Assembly: GCA_019636095.1 (NCBI GenBank)
Contig: JAHBYF010000009.1
Location: 1 to 64,000 of the forward strand
Origin: Hyphomonadaceae bacterium
Lineage (GTDB): Bacteria; Pseudomonadota; Alphaproteobacteria; Caulobacterales; Aquidulcibacteraceae
DNA length: 64,000 nt
Reading direction: 5' to 3'
In this document: piece after piece, positions 43,775 to 53,272 of the stretch
Position numbering within the stretch: the first letter of the stretch is position 1
Layout of the letters: each line of letters begins with the position of its first letter
Made by a program: the position numbers and the translations under genes
Notes under the pieces: generated by a model
What the model saw: the letters and a program-made list of their open reading frames with translations, nothing else
What the model was told of the DNA's origin: nothing
The model's database searches: none

Positions 43775-44971
43775 TCAAGCTCGCTGTAAGGAAGATAGCG
43801 CACCTAGCACGTTGAGATCGGCGATGCGGCTGAAAGCCGGGCGCGCGACTTGAGCGCGCACATCTACTTCCCGATGATCGGGCGCCACAAGAAAGAGCGC
43901 GTGCAAATGGCGGCCTTCTATTCCGAGCGCCAAATCGAGCATCCGCACGATCCCGGAATAAATGGAAGTCGTGTGTTCGACCTCAAACGCGGCGACGATG
44001 TCGCCGACTCCGTCCACCCACAGGACATCGATCAAGCGCACCGATTCAGCGCCATGCAAGCCCTCCAAGGTTTCACCCAAGCGCGTCAAGCATCCATCGC
44101 CGAGGCGGCCATCTTTATAAGCTCGACCTCTATCGTTCTGCGCGATCCAAACATTGTAGCCCAGCGAAAGCCCAAGATCGCGTAGCCAGCCTTGGATCTG
44201 GGTATGCGTCTTGTCTTCAGCTTCGCCTTGACCGGACTTCGCCGCTGCTTCGGCACGCACCCGCGCCAGATCGGCGCGCCAAGCAGTCTTTGCCGCATCA
44301 TCGTTATCGTCACGCGGCGGCGGCGCGTAGAGGCCAGCGCCTAAATCAAAACAGAAAGCCGCGACTGCGCCCAAATCATTCGACAACAAGTCGCGGAAAC
44401 GGGCGTTAAAGGAGAGCATTCCCTGACGCATCGCTAAATACTCGTCCCACCGTCCGAGCTTAACCTGAGCGCCGGTAAGTGCGTTGTAGCCGCGCACAAT
44501 TGCGGTGTTGAACGGCGGCGCGATCGTGGGATGCAGAAAGTAGAGTATGTTCGCGACCGCAGGGCCTAACCCCTTAATCCTCATCGCATCAATGCGGTGA
44601 ATTTCCGACAGCACGCGTTCTTCTGTGTCGCAGCACACACATGCATCCAGCAAATGCCCGAACGCGCGCTGATTGGCGGTGTTTTCGTAAATGTCGGGGA
44701 TACGGAGTTTGGGCTTCCAAAGAAAGGCGTGATCGGCGCCCTTGAATAACTGACGCTGCTCGGCGATGGATCGCACCACCGTTTCTAGCGACGAGTTTCG
44801 ATAGGCGGCGCCGAACCTGCCATCGGCGATTTCGGTTGCGACCTGTTGAACCCCCCGGCGGATGGAGCGGAAATTTTTGAGCCGCTCTTCCCAGAGAAAC
44901 CAAGTTTGATAAGCGCCGCGATGATCCTGTCGCCACCGTACGAGCAGCTCGCGTGCGAGATCGTCTGTCAC
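43775..44971 (-). CDS. Putative type II restriction-like nuclease (helix-hairpin-helix plus PD-(D/E)XK-like domain)
   Basis: 398 residues from GTG 44971, which has GGAGG 4 nt upstream; the frame continues upstream without support. The middle carries a helix-hairpin-helix motif (IDAMRIKGLGPAVANILYFL), as in base-excision and some restriction enzymes. The C-terminal third reads VRLIDVLWVDGVGDIVAAFEVEHTTSIY in pieces, a divergent D-x(n)-ExE/H pattern typical of some type II endonucleases. There is no adjacent DNA methyltransferase, so it is an orphan or acts without modification. Function inferred. Confidence 0.65.
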   Translation of the reverse strand: MTDDLARELLVRWRQDHRGAYQTWFLWEERLKNFRSIRRGVQQVATEIADGRFGAAYRNSSLETVVRSIAEQRQLFKGADHAFLWKPKLRIPDIYENTANQRAFGHLLDACVCCDTEERVLSEIHRIDAMRIKGLGPAVANILYFLHPTIAPPFNTAIVRGYNALTGAQVKLGRWDEYLAMRQGMLSFNARFRDLLSNDLGAVAAFCFDLGAGLYAPPPRDDNDDAAKTAWRADLARVRAEAAAKSGQGEAEDKTHTQIQGWLRDLGLSLGYNVWIAQNDRGRAYKDGRLGDGCLTRLGETLEGLHGAESVRLIDVLWVDGVGDIVAAFEVEHTTSIYSGIVRMLDLALGIEGRHLHALFLVAPDHREVDVRAQVARPAFSRIADLNVLGALSSLQRA

Positions 44972-45243
44972 AGTGCCTCCGGGCGCGCCGCTAGATGAAG
45001 CCCGACGCATGCGGCCGATCATCCGCAACCAGACGCGCAACGCAAGTTGACCCTTCGCACCCAGCGCCGGCCACATCGCCTCGCGGGGTTTGCCTTTGCC
45101 GTGCGTAATATATTTGCCAGCATCTAAAGCGGAGTGAGGAGCAACGCGTGAACGCGCAGCGGTTCAGCGGGCGGCGCGAGCCCCCTCGGCTAGCCGAAAA
45201 GCCCGCCAGCGTTCAGCGACAACGACCTGCGAAAGGGTATTTG

Positions 45244-45648
45244 ATGTCGAAACTCGCTCTTATTGTCGGCTTTTCAGTCTCCGTTCTTGCGGCGACAATG
45301 GCTAGCGCATCTGCGCAAAACACGCCCCAGCCCTACGTTTATTATGTCGTTCCCTGCAACAGCCCCGGGGCCATTCCGGCAGCGCCGGCGGACTGGGATC
45401 CCAATGTGTCTGCAGGTCCGCCAACTTGTGTCGTCCCTGTGGATACAATGCGAGCGCGCGCGGTTCGGCGCGAACCGTACTATTCAAGCCCATGGCCCTA
45501 TTACGGGTCGGTGGGCGTTGCCTATTATGGCGGGCGCCATCACGACTTCTCACATTCGCCGCACGGCGGGCACGGAGGTTATGGTGGCGGCCACGGTGGT
45601 CATGGCGGCGGCCACGGTGGGCATGGCGGCGGCCATGGCCGGCATTGA
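45244..45648 (+). CDS. Secreted Gly/His-rich protein, probable metal binder
   Basis: 134 residues. Signal peptide MSKLALIVGFSVSVLAATMA cleaved near ASA-QN. A short ordered part follows (YVYYVVPCNSPG, PPTCVVPVD with two Cys), then a Tyr/Pro/Gly stretch. The C-terminus is a GGHGG repeat tail rich in His and Gly. This is a candidate periplasmic or surface metal-binding protein. The ATG at 45244 is chosen because the signal peptide begins there; an upstream GTG at 45148 lacks support. Confidence 0.75.
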   Translation: MSKLALIVGFSVSVLAATMASASAQNTPQPYVYYVVPCNSPGAIPAAPADWDPNVSAGPPTCVVPVDTMRARAVRREPYYSSPWPYYGSVGVAYYGGRHHDFSHSPHGGHGGYGGGHGGHGGGHGGHGGGHGRH

Positions 45649-45676
45649 GCCTTTGGTCCCGGCACGCGGCGTAAGA

Positions 45677-45705
45677 GGGAGCGGAGACAAAAAGCTCCGC
45701 CTCCC
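45677..45705 (+). terminator. Probable terminator after the Gly/His-rich gene
   Basis: GGGAGCGGAG, an A-rich 8-nt loop, CTCCG-C-CTCCC: a strong stem with one bulged base, 28 nt after the stop codon. There is no T-run directly after it, so it may work as a 3' stabiliser instead. Confidence 0.45.
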
Positions 45706-45913
45706 GCGTCACTCGCGCACTGACGTAAGGCGCAATCAGTTTGCGATGACCGACGCCAAGCGCAATCGCGTGGGCTGCAATCATCGGCGACGCGTGGCGC
45801 ATGTCATGGGCTCGAACACGCCCGCCGAAATCGGAGCGCCCTCCACATTGTAGCGACTCGTGCTCGCCATCGCCGAGCCGCGTCCTTCCCGCTCCCGTCG
45901 CACGACAACGCGG

Positions 45914-45936
45914 GCTTCAGATGGTTGCGGATCGCG
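45914..45936. repeat. 23-nt exact direct repeat, intergenic copy
   Basis: Identical over 23 nt to 40880-40902 in metK; flanks differ on both sides. Confidence 0.8.
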
Positions 45937-45984
45937 AATCGGCCGGGTGCGTGCGTAGAAATAAAGCGCACGGCGCCTCTGTGC

Positions 45985-46854
45985 TCAAGCGCTCCGCCGC
46001 TGCGCTATAGCGACGCCGGCGACAATGAGCCCCGCGCCAGCGATTTCCGGAAAGCCAACACGCTCGCCGAAGAAGAGACCGCCAAGCGCCAATGCAAACA
46101 CCGGCACAAGGAAACTGAAAGCGTTGGCTGCGCTCAGAGGCGTCGATTTGAGCGCTTCGAACCAAAGCCAGAATGCGAGCGCTGTGCCAAAGAGCGATAG
46201 GACAGCGAGCGCCGCGACGAATTCACTCGACCAGACAATGGCGATGTCTTCGGTTGCGGTCGATGCGATCGCCAGCGGAATTGCTCCAAGTGTAAGACTC
46301 CAGCCCACAGCGGTCGCCGCGTCCACGCTCTGACTGATGCGCTTCATGACCACATTGCCGACGGCCGTTCCCGCCGCCGCCGCGATCACGAAGCCCGCAC
46401 CCGTCAGGTAGAGCGAAGCACTGGGCGAAGTGAGTTGGGGCCAGCTGGCGATGGCGACACCTGTAAAGCCCAGCACCAGCCCCAAAGCGCCCCGAGCGGT
46501 CAATTGTTCGCCAAGAAACATGCGCCCGAGCACAGCGGCCACGAGCGGCTGAGTGCTGAAGATGAGCGTGGCGAGGCCGGGCGACAGGAAGGCCGCACCG
46601 TGAAACATGCCGAGAAAGCCGAGCGATGTCGCGCCTGAGGCCAAAAGGACAATCATGCCCCAGCCGCCGGCGTCTTTTGGCATCGGCCGGCGCAAGACCA
46701 GCGAAACGCCAATGAGCGCGATCCCGCCAGTGGCGGCGCGGAGCGCCGCAAACGCCAGATGTGGCGCAAGTTCAAGCCCTACGGCGATCAGCGGAAAGCA
46801 CGACGCCCAAAGCGCCATCACTAGGACGAGACGAACTTGAGCGCCGAAGCTCAC
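45985..46854 (-). CDS. EamA/DMT-family transporter
   Basis: 289 residues, ten spans in two EamA repeats. First repeat: VRLVLVMALWASCFPLIAVG, LAFAALRAATGGIALIGVSL, LGFLGMFHGAAFLSPGLATLI. Second repeat: FVIAAAAGTAVGNVVMKRIS to AFSFLVPVFALALGGLFFGE. Family members export metabolites, amino acids or drugs; the substrate cannot be told from sequence. It lacks the His-rich tail of the DMT protein at 38.6 kb. Confidence 0.9.
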   Translation of the reverse strand: MSFGAQVRLVLVMALWASCFPLIAVGLELAPHLAFAALRAATGGIALIGVSLVLRRPMPKDAGGWGMIVLLASGATSLGFLGMFHGAAFLSPGLATLIFSTQPLVAAVLGRMFLGEQLTARGALGLVLGFTGVAIASWPQLTSPSASLYLTGAGFVIAAAAGTAVGNVVMKRISQSVDAATAVGWSLTLGAIPLAIASTATEDIAIVWSSEFVAALAVLSLFGTALAFWLWFEALKSTPLSAANAFSFLVPVFALALGGLFFGERVGFPEIAGAGLIVAGVAIAQRRSA

Positions 46855-47134
46855 CGGAGCGATCCCGACAGAAAAACGGCGCGTGGTCGTGCGACGCGGT
46901 TGCTGCGCCCTTGGACGGCGCTAAGCCTCCTGAGGTTTGGGCCCCCCAACAACTTCACTGGGTTCCGCGGCGCTCGATCATGAGGGGACCACAGCGTTGG
47001 TGCGTATATGAGATGAGCGCGCCGGCCTGGGATCCAACCCTCGCGCCCCTCCCCCCGTAATGGCGCAACCTCGGGCCGCGCGCGCTCACTCGCTCTTGAT
47101 CCTTTGGTCCGGTGACGTACGCGACGGAACCTTC
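46855..47134. other. Intergenic region, no feature seen
   Basis: 280 nt between EamA and cfa on the same strand. It includes short GC-rich runs but no convincing gene, repeat or terminator. Confidence 0.5.
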
Positions 47135-48400
47135 TCATCCAGCGCGTTCCAGATAACGCCGTGTTCGGGGAACGGCGTCCTGGCGGCGCGCGAGTTGAAT
47201 CTGAAACACTTCGTGGCCGCCATATCGAAACGCAGCTTCGCTTGCGGCCAGGTAAAAGCGCCACATACGGCAGAAGCGCTCATCGAACATAGCGCGCACA
47301 TCATCAAGGCGCGCTTCGAAGCGCTCTCGCCATGCGCGGAGGGTGTAAGCGTAGTGAAGCCGCCAGACTTCGATGTCGGTCACATAAAGTCCGGCGCGCT
47401 CGACAGCAGGCATGATCTCAGACAGCGCGGGAATGTAGCCGCCAGGAAAAATGTAGCGGTCGATCCAGGGGCTGGTGGCGCCCGCTCCGTCCGCGCGTCC
47501 GATCGTATGCAACAGAGCAACGCCATCCTCGGCGAGCAGCGACGCAATTTGCCGGAAGAATTCGTCATAGTGACCGCGCCCGACATGCTCGAACATGCCA
47601 ACCGATACAATGCGATCGAACGCGCCTTCGGTCTCTCGATAATCTTCGAGTACGAATTCGGCCTGTGCGGCCAGATTCTGCGCCTGGGCGCGCACCCGCG
47701 CCACCGGCAATTGCGCCTGCGAGAGCGTGATGCCGCGGACATTGACGCCCCGCGTACGCGCCAAGTGGAGCGCAAGACCGCCCCAGCCGCAACCTATGTC
47801 CAGAAGCGAAAGGCCCGGACGCAGGCAAAGTTTCGCCGCGATGAGCTCCTTCTTGGCGTCCTGGGCCTCTTCAAGCGTCTCCGCGCCGGTTTCGTAATAG
47901 GCGCAGGAATATTGCAGATCCTCGTCCAGAAAAACCCGATAGAGTTCGTTCGATATGTCGTAGTGATGCGCCACATTGCGTTCGGCGCGCTTTCTGTCGT
48001 TGATTTCGCGGCGCGGCGCCTCGAAGAGGCGCATGCCCGGTGGCGTGGCCCCGGTTTTGAAGCCATGGCGCCGAAGGTTTTGTAGAACGAGCGCCAGCAG
48101 GCCATCGATATCGTCGCCGTCGATGGCGATAAGGCCATCGACGTAAAGTTCGCCGAAAGCCAGTTCTGCATTGGCCATCAGCCGGCTAAGTGCGCTCGCA
48201 TCTTTAATTGCGACAATAACGGCCGATCCGGCGTCCTCGCCGAATTGGCGCTGCTCACCGCTGGGAAACGTGACGACAAGGCGCCCGCGCGTAATGAGCT
48301 GATCGAGCGCTGCACTAAGGAGTGTCTCGGACGGGCGAAAGTGACGCTGTTGGCGGCGCGCGGCGCCGCTAGGTGGCGAGTCGGTTGATCGTTCAAGCAT
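47135..48400 (-). CDS. cfa: Cyclopropane-fatty-acyl-phospholipid synthase
   Basis: 421 residues. Uses SAM to cyclopropanate unsaturated acyl chains in membrane phospholipids, hardening them against acid and stress. Visible: LAFGELYVDGLIAIDGDD, the HHYDISNELYRVFLDEDLQYS core, SAM motif LLDIGCGWGGLALHLAR, GMFEHVGRGHYDEFF and IDRYIFPGGYIPAL. The ATG at 48400 is the natural start. Its proximity to the stress cluster to the right suggests a common theme of membrane protection. Confidence 0.95.
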   Translation of the reverse strand: MLERSTDSPPSGAARRQQRHFRPSETLLSAALDQLITRGRLVVTFPSGEQRQFGEDAGSAVIVAIKDASALSRLMANAELAFGELYVDGLIAIDGDDIDGLLALVLQNLRRHGFKTGATPPGMRLFEAPRREINDRKRAERNVAHHYDISNELYRVFLDEDLQYSCAYYETGAETLEEAQDAKKELIAAKLCLRPGLSLLDIGCGWGGLALHLARTRGVNVRGITLSQAQLPVARVRAQAQNLAAQAEFVLEDYRETEGAFDRIVSVGMFEHVGRGHYDEFFRQIASLLAEDGVALLHTIGRADGAGATSPWIDRYIFPGGYIPALSEIMPAVERAGLYVTDIEVWRLHYAYTLRAWRERFEARLDDVRAMFDERFCRMWRFYLAASEAAFRYGGHEVFQIQLARRQDAVPRTRRYLERAG

Positions 48401-48588
48401 CGAAGTCGCGCTTTCCTCTCACGTGCGCTTCTGGGGGCGTACGCTCAAACGCACGTTCATATTGATTACGCACGACAGGGTGTTCGCCCTGGGTGAACGC
48501 CAACAAAGACTGCTGGTTCAGGGCAAGAGCAATCTGGCGCGTATTCTACTGCTGAGGCGCCGAGCGCCGTTGCGAGGAGATTGTCGAT

Positions 48589-48876
48589 ATGCCCGTGTTG
48601 AAAATCGTTGTTTCTGTCGTGTCCGCCGGCGTGCTGCTGGCGCTTGGCGCATGTACGACGCCGGCTGATACGCATCGCCATGGCCCCCGTGGCGCGGCTA
48701 TGCGCGATTCCGCCATGCCAGCAGAGCCGACCGATTGTCCTTACGATACGGCGAGCCACGATATGAATCGGCCCCACGACAACGGTCGCATGCTGACCGC
48801 GGCTCACCCTGGCTGCCGTGAACAACAAGCAGAGACTGAGGCCGCGCCGGCCGAGACGCCAGCTCAACCGCAATAA
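48589..48876 (+). CDS. Small putative lipoprotein
   Basis: 95 residues. Signal sequence KIVVSVVSAGVLLALGAC with a lipobox LALG-AC, then a polar His/Pro/Ala-rich mature part containing DCPYDTASHDMNRPHDNGR and an acidic-proline tail. It has several His and Met residues and two more Cys, which would suit metal contact, as does the P1B ATPase gene nearby. Function unknown. Confidence 0.65.
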   Translation: MPVLKIVVSVVSAGVLLALGACTTPADTHRHGPRGAAMRDSAMPAEPTDCPYDTASHDMNRPHDNGRMLTAAHPGCREQQAETEAAPAETPAQPQ

Positions 48877-49125
48877 TTCTTGCGCACCGGCCCTCCGCTC
48901 GCCGACTCATCACCGGCGAGCGGAGCGTAGCTCAGTGCGGGCATGGCCACGCCCTATTGAAGATGGGTGGGCCTTGGGCGGTCGCGCGGCGAGCAGGCGC
49001 CGAGAGTTGGATCGAGCGCGCCGATGGTTGCGGTCGCCAAAGATTTCTTAACTCGCACTCTACGGCGCTTATTTTCTGTGGCCTTAAGTGGCGGATCGCT
49101 TTGCGCTCGATCCACCTCACGCGAT

Positions 49126-51411
49126 CTAGAGCTTCACCCAGCGCAGCAGCAGCGCGTTGGCCGCCACGATCACCGAGCTTCCTGACATTGACAGCGCCGC
49201 GATTTCGGGGCTGAGCAGCAGCGGATAGAGCACGCCTGCCGCCAACGGGAAGGCCAGCACATTGTAGCCTGCGGCCCACCATAGATTTTGATGCATCTTG
49301 CGCAGCGTCGCGCGCGACAATTCGATGGCGCGCACGACATCATAGGGATCGCTGCGCATCAACACGACATCGGCGCTCTCCATCGCCACATCAGTGCCCG
49401 CACCGATGGCGAAGCCCACGTCGGCCTGCGTCAACGCCGGCGCGTCGTTGACGCCGTCGCCAACCATCCCAACCTTTTTGCCCTGCGCTTGCAGCTCCTT
49501 GATCTTTGCGGCCTTCTGGCCGGGCAAGACTTCGGCAAGCACTATATCGACCCCGAGTTCGGCGGCGATGCGCTTGGCCGTCGCCAGATTGTCCCCGGTC
49601 ATCATCGCGACTTCGACGCCTTGGCGCTTGAGACGCTCGACCGTCGCCGCCGCGGTCGGCCTTGCTGCGTCGGCGATAGCGATGAGGCCGATGAGAGCTC
49701 CGTCGCGGGAGATGTGAGCGACGGTGCGCCCGGAACCCAGGAGACGATCGGCTTCGCCGGCGAGCCTGCCGAACGCCACCTTGTTGTCGGCCATGAGCAT
49801 GCGGTTGCCCGAAAGGATCGTTGCCCCGCCAATGCGGCCGCTGACGCCCTTGCCTTCGAACGAGGCGAAGTCAGAAACCTCTGGCAGCGGCTGATCCTTG
49901 GCGCGTTCTTTTAGGGCGACGGCGATATGATGTTCTGAACCGCCCTCGACGGCGGCGGCCAGTGCGACAAGTTCGCTTTCGCTTAGTCCCTCGCCCGCGA
50001 CCACCTCAACCACCTTCGGCGCGCCTAAGGTGAGCGTGCCTGTCTTGTCGAAGACGACGACATCGAGCTTGGCGGAATCCTCCAGCGCCACTGCATCCTT
50101 GATCAGGATGCCGTGACGCGCGCCGATGCCGGTGCCGACCATGATGGCCATGGGCGTGGCGAGCCCCAGTGCGTCAGGGCAAGCGATGACCAGCACTGTG
50201 ATCGCCAGAGTGAGCGCAAACAGAAGCGGCTGACCGATTGCCAGCCACACCACAAACGTCGCCGCAGCGATGATGATGGCGGCGATCACCAGCCATTGCG
50301 AGGCGCGGTCGGCCAGCAATTGCGCCGGCGCCTTTGAGTTCTGCGCCTCCTGCACGAGCTTGACGATCTGCGCCAAAGCCGTGTCGGCGCCGATCTTGGT
50401 GGCGCGGTAGCGGATCATCCCGCTCTTATTGATGGTGCCGCCGATGACGGCGTCGCCCACGCTCTTGCTCACGGGCAACGATTCTCCCGTGAGCATGGAT
50501 TCGTCGATGTCGGAGCGTCCTTCGATGATGACGCCGTCGACTGGGGCTTTGCCGCCGGGCTTCACCACGACAATTTCATCGAGCTTCACGTCCGCTGTTG
50601 AGACCGCGACCTCCTGGCCCCCGCGCACGACGATCGCCATCGGCGGCGCTAGATCCATGAGCCGTCGTATGGCTTCCGAAGCGCCTGCCCGCGCGCGCAT
50701 CTCAAGCCAGTGGCCGAGCAGGATGAAGACGAGCAGGACCGACGACGCTTCGTAGAATTGAGCGCCGCCCCAAATGAAGGTGGCGCCTATGGAAAAGAAG
50801 TAGCCAGCGCCGACGCTCAGCAGCACCAGCACCGCCATATTGAAGACGCCGTGCCTCAGCGCGCGCACCGCCGCCACAAAGAATGGCCAGCCTGGGTAGA
50901 GGATGGCGCCGCTGGCGAGAAAGAAGAGCGTGACTTCGAGATCCCAGCCGAACGGCGGATCGATCCGCATCGCCTCCATGCCCATCGGCGCCAGGAGAAA
51001 GATCGGAATGGAAAAGCCGAGCGCGACCAGAAAGCGATTGCGCATGTCCCTGGCCATGGCAGCCATGTCCATGCCCGCGCCATGGCCCATCTCGTGGCCC
51101 ACGTCACTCGCGTCTTGATGACCGCGCTCGGAGGGCGCCGGTGCGGCCTTGTGCGCGTGAGCCTCGTGTTCACGCGCACGCGTCAAATGAAGGGGAGCCG
51201 ACACGCCGCGGCAATGAAAACCGCAAGCGCTCACAGCCTCGCGTACGAGTGCGACGTTGGTCAGCGCCGGATCAAACGTAACCGTGACCGAGCCGGTTGC
51301 AAAACTGGCCTTCGCGTCAGCGACGCCCGGCGTGCGTTTCAAATGCCGTTCGAGCACGAGGGGATCGAGCGGCGTGACGAGATCGTCGAACGTCAAGGTT
51401 TCGGTTTGCAT
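49126..51411 (-). CDS. Heavy-metal P1B-type ATPase with atypical CPD transport motif
   Basis: 761 residues. N-terminal HMA-like domain lacking the CxxC metal site, a His/Met-rich linker ([18 protein letters not shown]), then the P-type core: TGES in the actuator, phosphorylation motif [25 protein letters not shown] and [18 protein letters not shown]. The metal-passage motif in the sixth helix is CPD (residues 411-413) instead of CPC, CPH or SPC. C-terminal helices have [20 protein letters not shown] and [16 protein letters not shown]. Otherwise the sequence is closest to copper exporters; the substrate is uncertain because of CPD. Confidence 0.92.
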   Translation of the reverse strand: MQTETLTFDDLVTPLDPLVLERHLKRTPGVADAKASFATGSVTVTFDPALTNVALVREAVSACGFHCRGVSAPLHLTRAREHEAHAHKAAPAPSERGHQDASDVGHEMGHGAGMDMAAMARDMRNRFLVALGFSIPIFLLAPMGMEAMRIDPPFGWDLEVTLFFLASGAILYPGWPFFVAAVRALRHGVFNMAVLVLLSVGAGYFFSIGATFIWGGAQFYEASSVLLVFILLGHWLEMRARAGASEAIRRLMDLAPPMAIVVRGGQEVAVSTADVKLDEIVVVKPGGKAPVDGVIIEGRSDIDESMLTGESLPVSKSVGDAVIGGTINKSGMIRYRATKIGADTALAQIVKLVQEAQNSKAPAQLLADRASQWLVIAAIIIAAATFVVWLAIGQPLLFALTLAITVLVIACPDALGLATPMAIMVGTGIGARHGILIKDAVALEDSAKLDVVVFDKTGTLTLGAPKVVEVVAGEGLSESELVALAAAVEGGSEHHIAVALKERAKDQPLPEVSDFASFEGKGVSGRIGGATILSGNRMLMADNKVAFGRLAGEADRLLGSGRTVAHISRDGALIGLIAIADAARPTAAATVERLKRQGVEVAMMTGDNLATAKRIAAELGVDIVLAEVLPGQKAAKIKELQAQGKKVGMVGDGVNDAPALTQADVGFAIGAGTDVAMESADVVLMRSDPYDVVRAIELSRATLRKMHQNLWWAAGYNVLAFPLAAGVLYPLLLSPEIAALSMSGSSVIVAANALLLRWVKL

Positions 51412-51450
51412 CGTTTTCTGTTCCCGCTCCCAGCGCCGGCCAAATCGCTC

Positions 51451-52443
51451 TTACGCCGCAAAGATGGAGAGCGCGCGATTGGTTTTGGCCATTGACACAG
51501 CCGCATCTCGATCCGCGCCCATCAAGGCTCGAATGGCGTCGATGGTCTCGGGGATGACAATCGCTTGATTGTCGACCATGTAAGCGCAAAACAATTCACC
51601 GTTTTCGACCGTTAGCGTCTCTTCAAGCAGGGCGACTTCATAGAGATCGCCGCGCGGCCGGCCAAGATCGAGCATGCGCTCTTTGACGGCATTGAGAGCG
51701 CCAAGCCCCTCACTCGCCTGCACGAACGCCACGCGCGGCGAGGCCGCGAGCACGGAGCGTACGTCCTCCCGGCTTGGGCGACCGACAAGATCGGCCGACC
51801 AGAAATGCATATGTCCAAGCGTCTCGGGGACTTTGACCGCCATGGTGACGACATCGAGTTCGGGATCGACTGTTTGTGCATCAGGCCCTTGGTGACTGGG
51901 AACGCGCGTTTCCGGCACGAGCGTGTTCATGATGCCGCCGAGATGACTTTCCCAGGGATCGAGCGCGCGCCGCAGCAGTGTGCCGCGCGCGCGCCGTAAG
52001 AGGCCTGCGCGCCGCAGGGCGCCGAACACCCGCACGATCGAGGTCGTATTGCAAGATACGACGCGTGTGGACGGCCGATCCAAGGCGCTTGCATAACTTG
52101 CTTCAGCCACGAAAGAGTGGCCTGTTACATCGTGTTTCTCGCCACCTTGGACGATGAACTTTCTACCGAGCTTACGATAAAGCGCCGCGTTCTTAGCCGC
52201 GACACCTTTGGGCGTACAGTCGACAACAAGGTCTGCGCCGCGGGCCATGTCCTCCAGCGAACCGGCGCCGGCTTCGCCGGTCGCGGAATAGACGGGCGCG
52301 CCGCGATCGCGCGCGACAGCGATGCGCCAATCGCCGGCTATGTCGCAAACGCCAGTCAGCACCATGTCGGCTTGTTGTGTGACCGCGTCGGCGACACGTT
52401 TGCCGATCACGCCGTAGCCGTTGACAGCCACCTTAATCGTCAT
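51451..52443 (-). CDS. Type II (archaeal-type) glyceraldehyde-3-phosphate dehydrogenase
   Basis: 330 residues. MTIKVAVNGYGVIGKRVADAV (Rossmann), DLVVDCTPKGVAAKN, KFIVQGGEKHDVTGHSFV and the catalytic cysteine in VVSCNTTSIVRV match the archaeal GAPDH family, not the usual bacterial Gap. A central HMHFWSADLVGRPSREDV and the C-terminal VDNQAIVIPETIDAIRAL agree. It oxidises glyceraldehyde 3-phosphate, typically with dual NAD/NADP use in archaea. The ATG at 52443 is the Rossmann start. Likely acquired horizontally with the adjacent metal/fermentation cluster. Confidence 0.92.
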   Translation of the reverse strand: MTIKVAVNGYGVIGKRVADAVTQQADMVLTGVCDIAGDWRIAVARDRGAPVYSATGEAGAGSLEDMARGADLVVDCTPKGVAAKNAALYRKLGRKFIVQGGEKHDVTGHSFVAEASYASALDRPSTRVVSCNTTSIVRVFGALRRAGLLRRARGTLLRRALDPWESHLGGIMNTLVPETRVPSHQGPDAQTVDPELDVVTMAVKVPETLGHMHFWSADLVGRPSREDVRSVLAASPRVAFVQASEGLGALNAVKERMLDLGRPRGDLYEVALLEETLTVENGELFCAYMVDNQAIVIPETIDAIRALMGADRDAAVSMAKTNRALSIFAA

Positions 52444-52480
52444 GCCTGCCCTCAAGCGCCGCGTCGCCGGCGATGTTGTT

Positions 52481-52771
52481 TCAGATGATGCGATCGGCGC
52501 GCGCGATAAGGTTATAGACCGGCGCGAAGATAAGCGCGGCAAACCAGGCGGCGACTGCGCTGAAGATGCTGCCTTCAATGAGCTGCTCTGTCGACCCGGC
52601 TGGTTCAGCGGAGAACAATTGCAGCCACGCATGCGTGAAGGGCGCGGCAAAGGGAGATGCGGCGACAAGCCAACAGGCGCCGTAGCCAGCCAGTAGCGTG
52701 ACGGCCAAGGCGATGCCTAACGGCAGGACGCCGACGCCCGAGGGCCGTTCGGCATTGGGTGGCTGGCTCAT
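52481..52771 (-). CDS. Small double-spanning membrane protein
   Basis: 96 residues from ATG 52771, preceded by GAGG. Spans: VLPLGIALAVTLLAGYGACWLV and GSIFSAVAAWFAALIFAPVYNLIA. The second span, an alanine/tryptophan helix ending in YNL, resembles that of the protein at 62285-62602; the two may be distant paralogues. It lies 37 nt upstream of the GAPDH gene on the same strand, so the two are probably co-transcribed. Confidence 0.65.
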   Translation of the reverse strand: MSQPPNAERPSGVGVLPLGIALAVTLLAGYGACWLVAASPFAAPFTHAWLQLFSAEPAGSTEQLIEGSIFSAVAAWFAALIFAPVYNLIARADRII

Positions 52772-53002
52772 GGAAACCTCCTCGACAAACGGCGAACGCG
52801 GGCCCTCTCCCTTCATACGCACCTCGTCGCAATTTCCCTGGGCGAGGTCCCAAGCGATCGATTCAACCCGGCGCCAGGGAACCGGGTTCAGCGTGCGTAT
52901 AGGATTGAGAGCGCGACAAACTGGGACACCGATCTGCCGCCCTTCCCCGCCTGTCGACCCGGCTTGGCGCGCTCACCCAGATCGCCGCCGAAGGATCAGA
53001 GC

Positions 53003-53272
53003 ATGAGCCTCCATCATGAACCCGCTTCGCACGCCCTGCCCGGCGGCCAGCGCCCGCGCACGCCTTGGCTTGTGCGGCTTCTGATGTTCGCCGTACTCGG
53101 CGTAGGCGCCTACTACATCATTGCCGAACACGGCGCGCACCTTTTGGCGGCATGGCCGCTGCTTATCCTGCTTGCCTGCCCTTTGATGCACATCTTCATG
53201 CATGGCGGTCACGGCGGCCATGGCGGGCACAATCAAACACAACAGCGCAGCGAGGGAGGAGCCAATGACTGA
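53003..53272 (+). CDS. DUF2933-family membrane protein
   Basis: 89 residues. One or two spans (RLLMFAVLGVGAYYIIAEHGAHLLAAWPLLILLACPLMH in pieces) followed by HIFMHGGHGGHGGHN, a His/Gly tail. The EHGAHLL and CPLMHIFMHGGHGGH pattern is that of DUF2933 proteins, which are found beside copper and heavy-metal genes. The ATG at 53003 has AAGGA upstream. It overlaps the next gene by 8 nt. Confidence 0.85.
   Translation: MSLHHEPASHALPGGQRPRTPWLVRLLMFAVLGVGAYYIIAEHGAHLLAAWPLLILLACPLMHIFMHGGHGGHGGHNQTQQRSEGGAND

Larger units (their letters stand above)
45649..45984. other. Intergenic region with hairpin and 23-nt repeat
   Basis: 336 nt between convergent genes. A GGGAGCGGAG...CTCCGCCTCCC hairpin (45677-45705, one bulge) probably ends the Gly/His-rich gene's transcript. 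At 45914-45936 lies an exact 23-nt copy of metK sequence. No coding frame looks real. Confidence 0.55.

Noticed and set aside
45540..45648. GGHGG-coding repeats as a possible tandem repeat array or CRISPR
   Set aside because: The periodicity is codon-level repetition in a Gly/His-rich protein tail; there are no spacers.
48450..48480. Possible FNR/FixK half-site (TTGATTACGC)
   Set aside because: Only one half of the palindrome is present.
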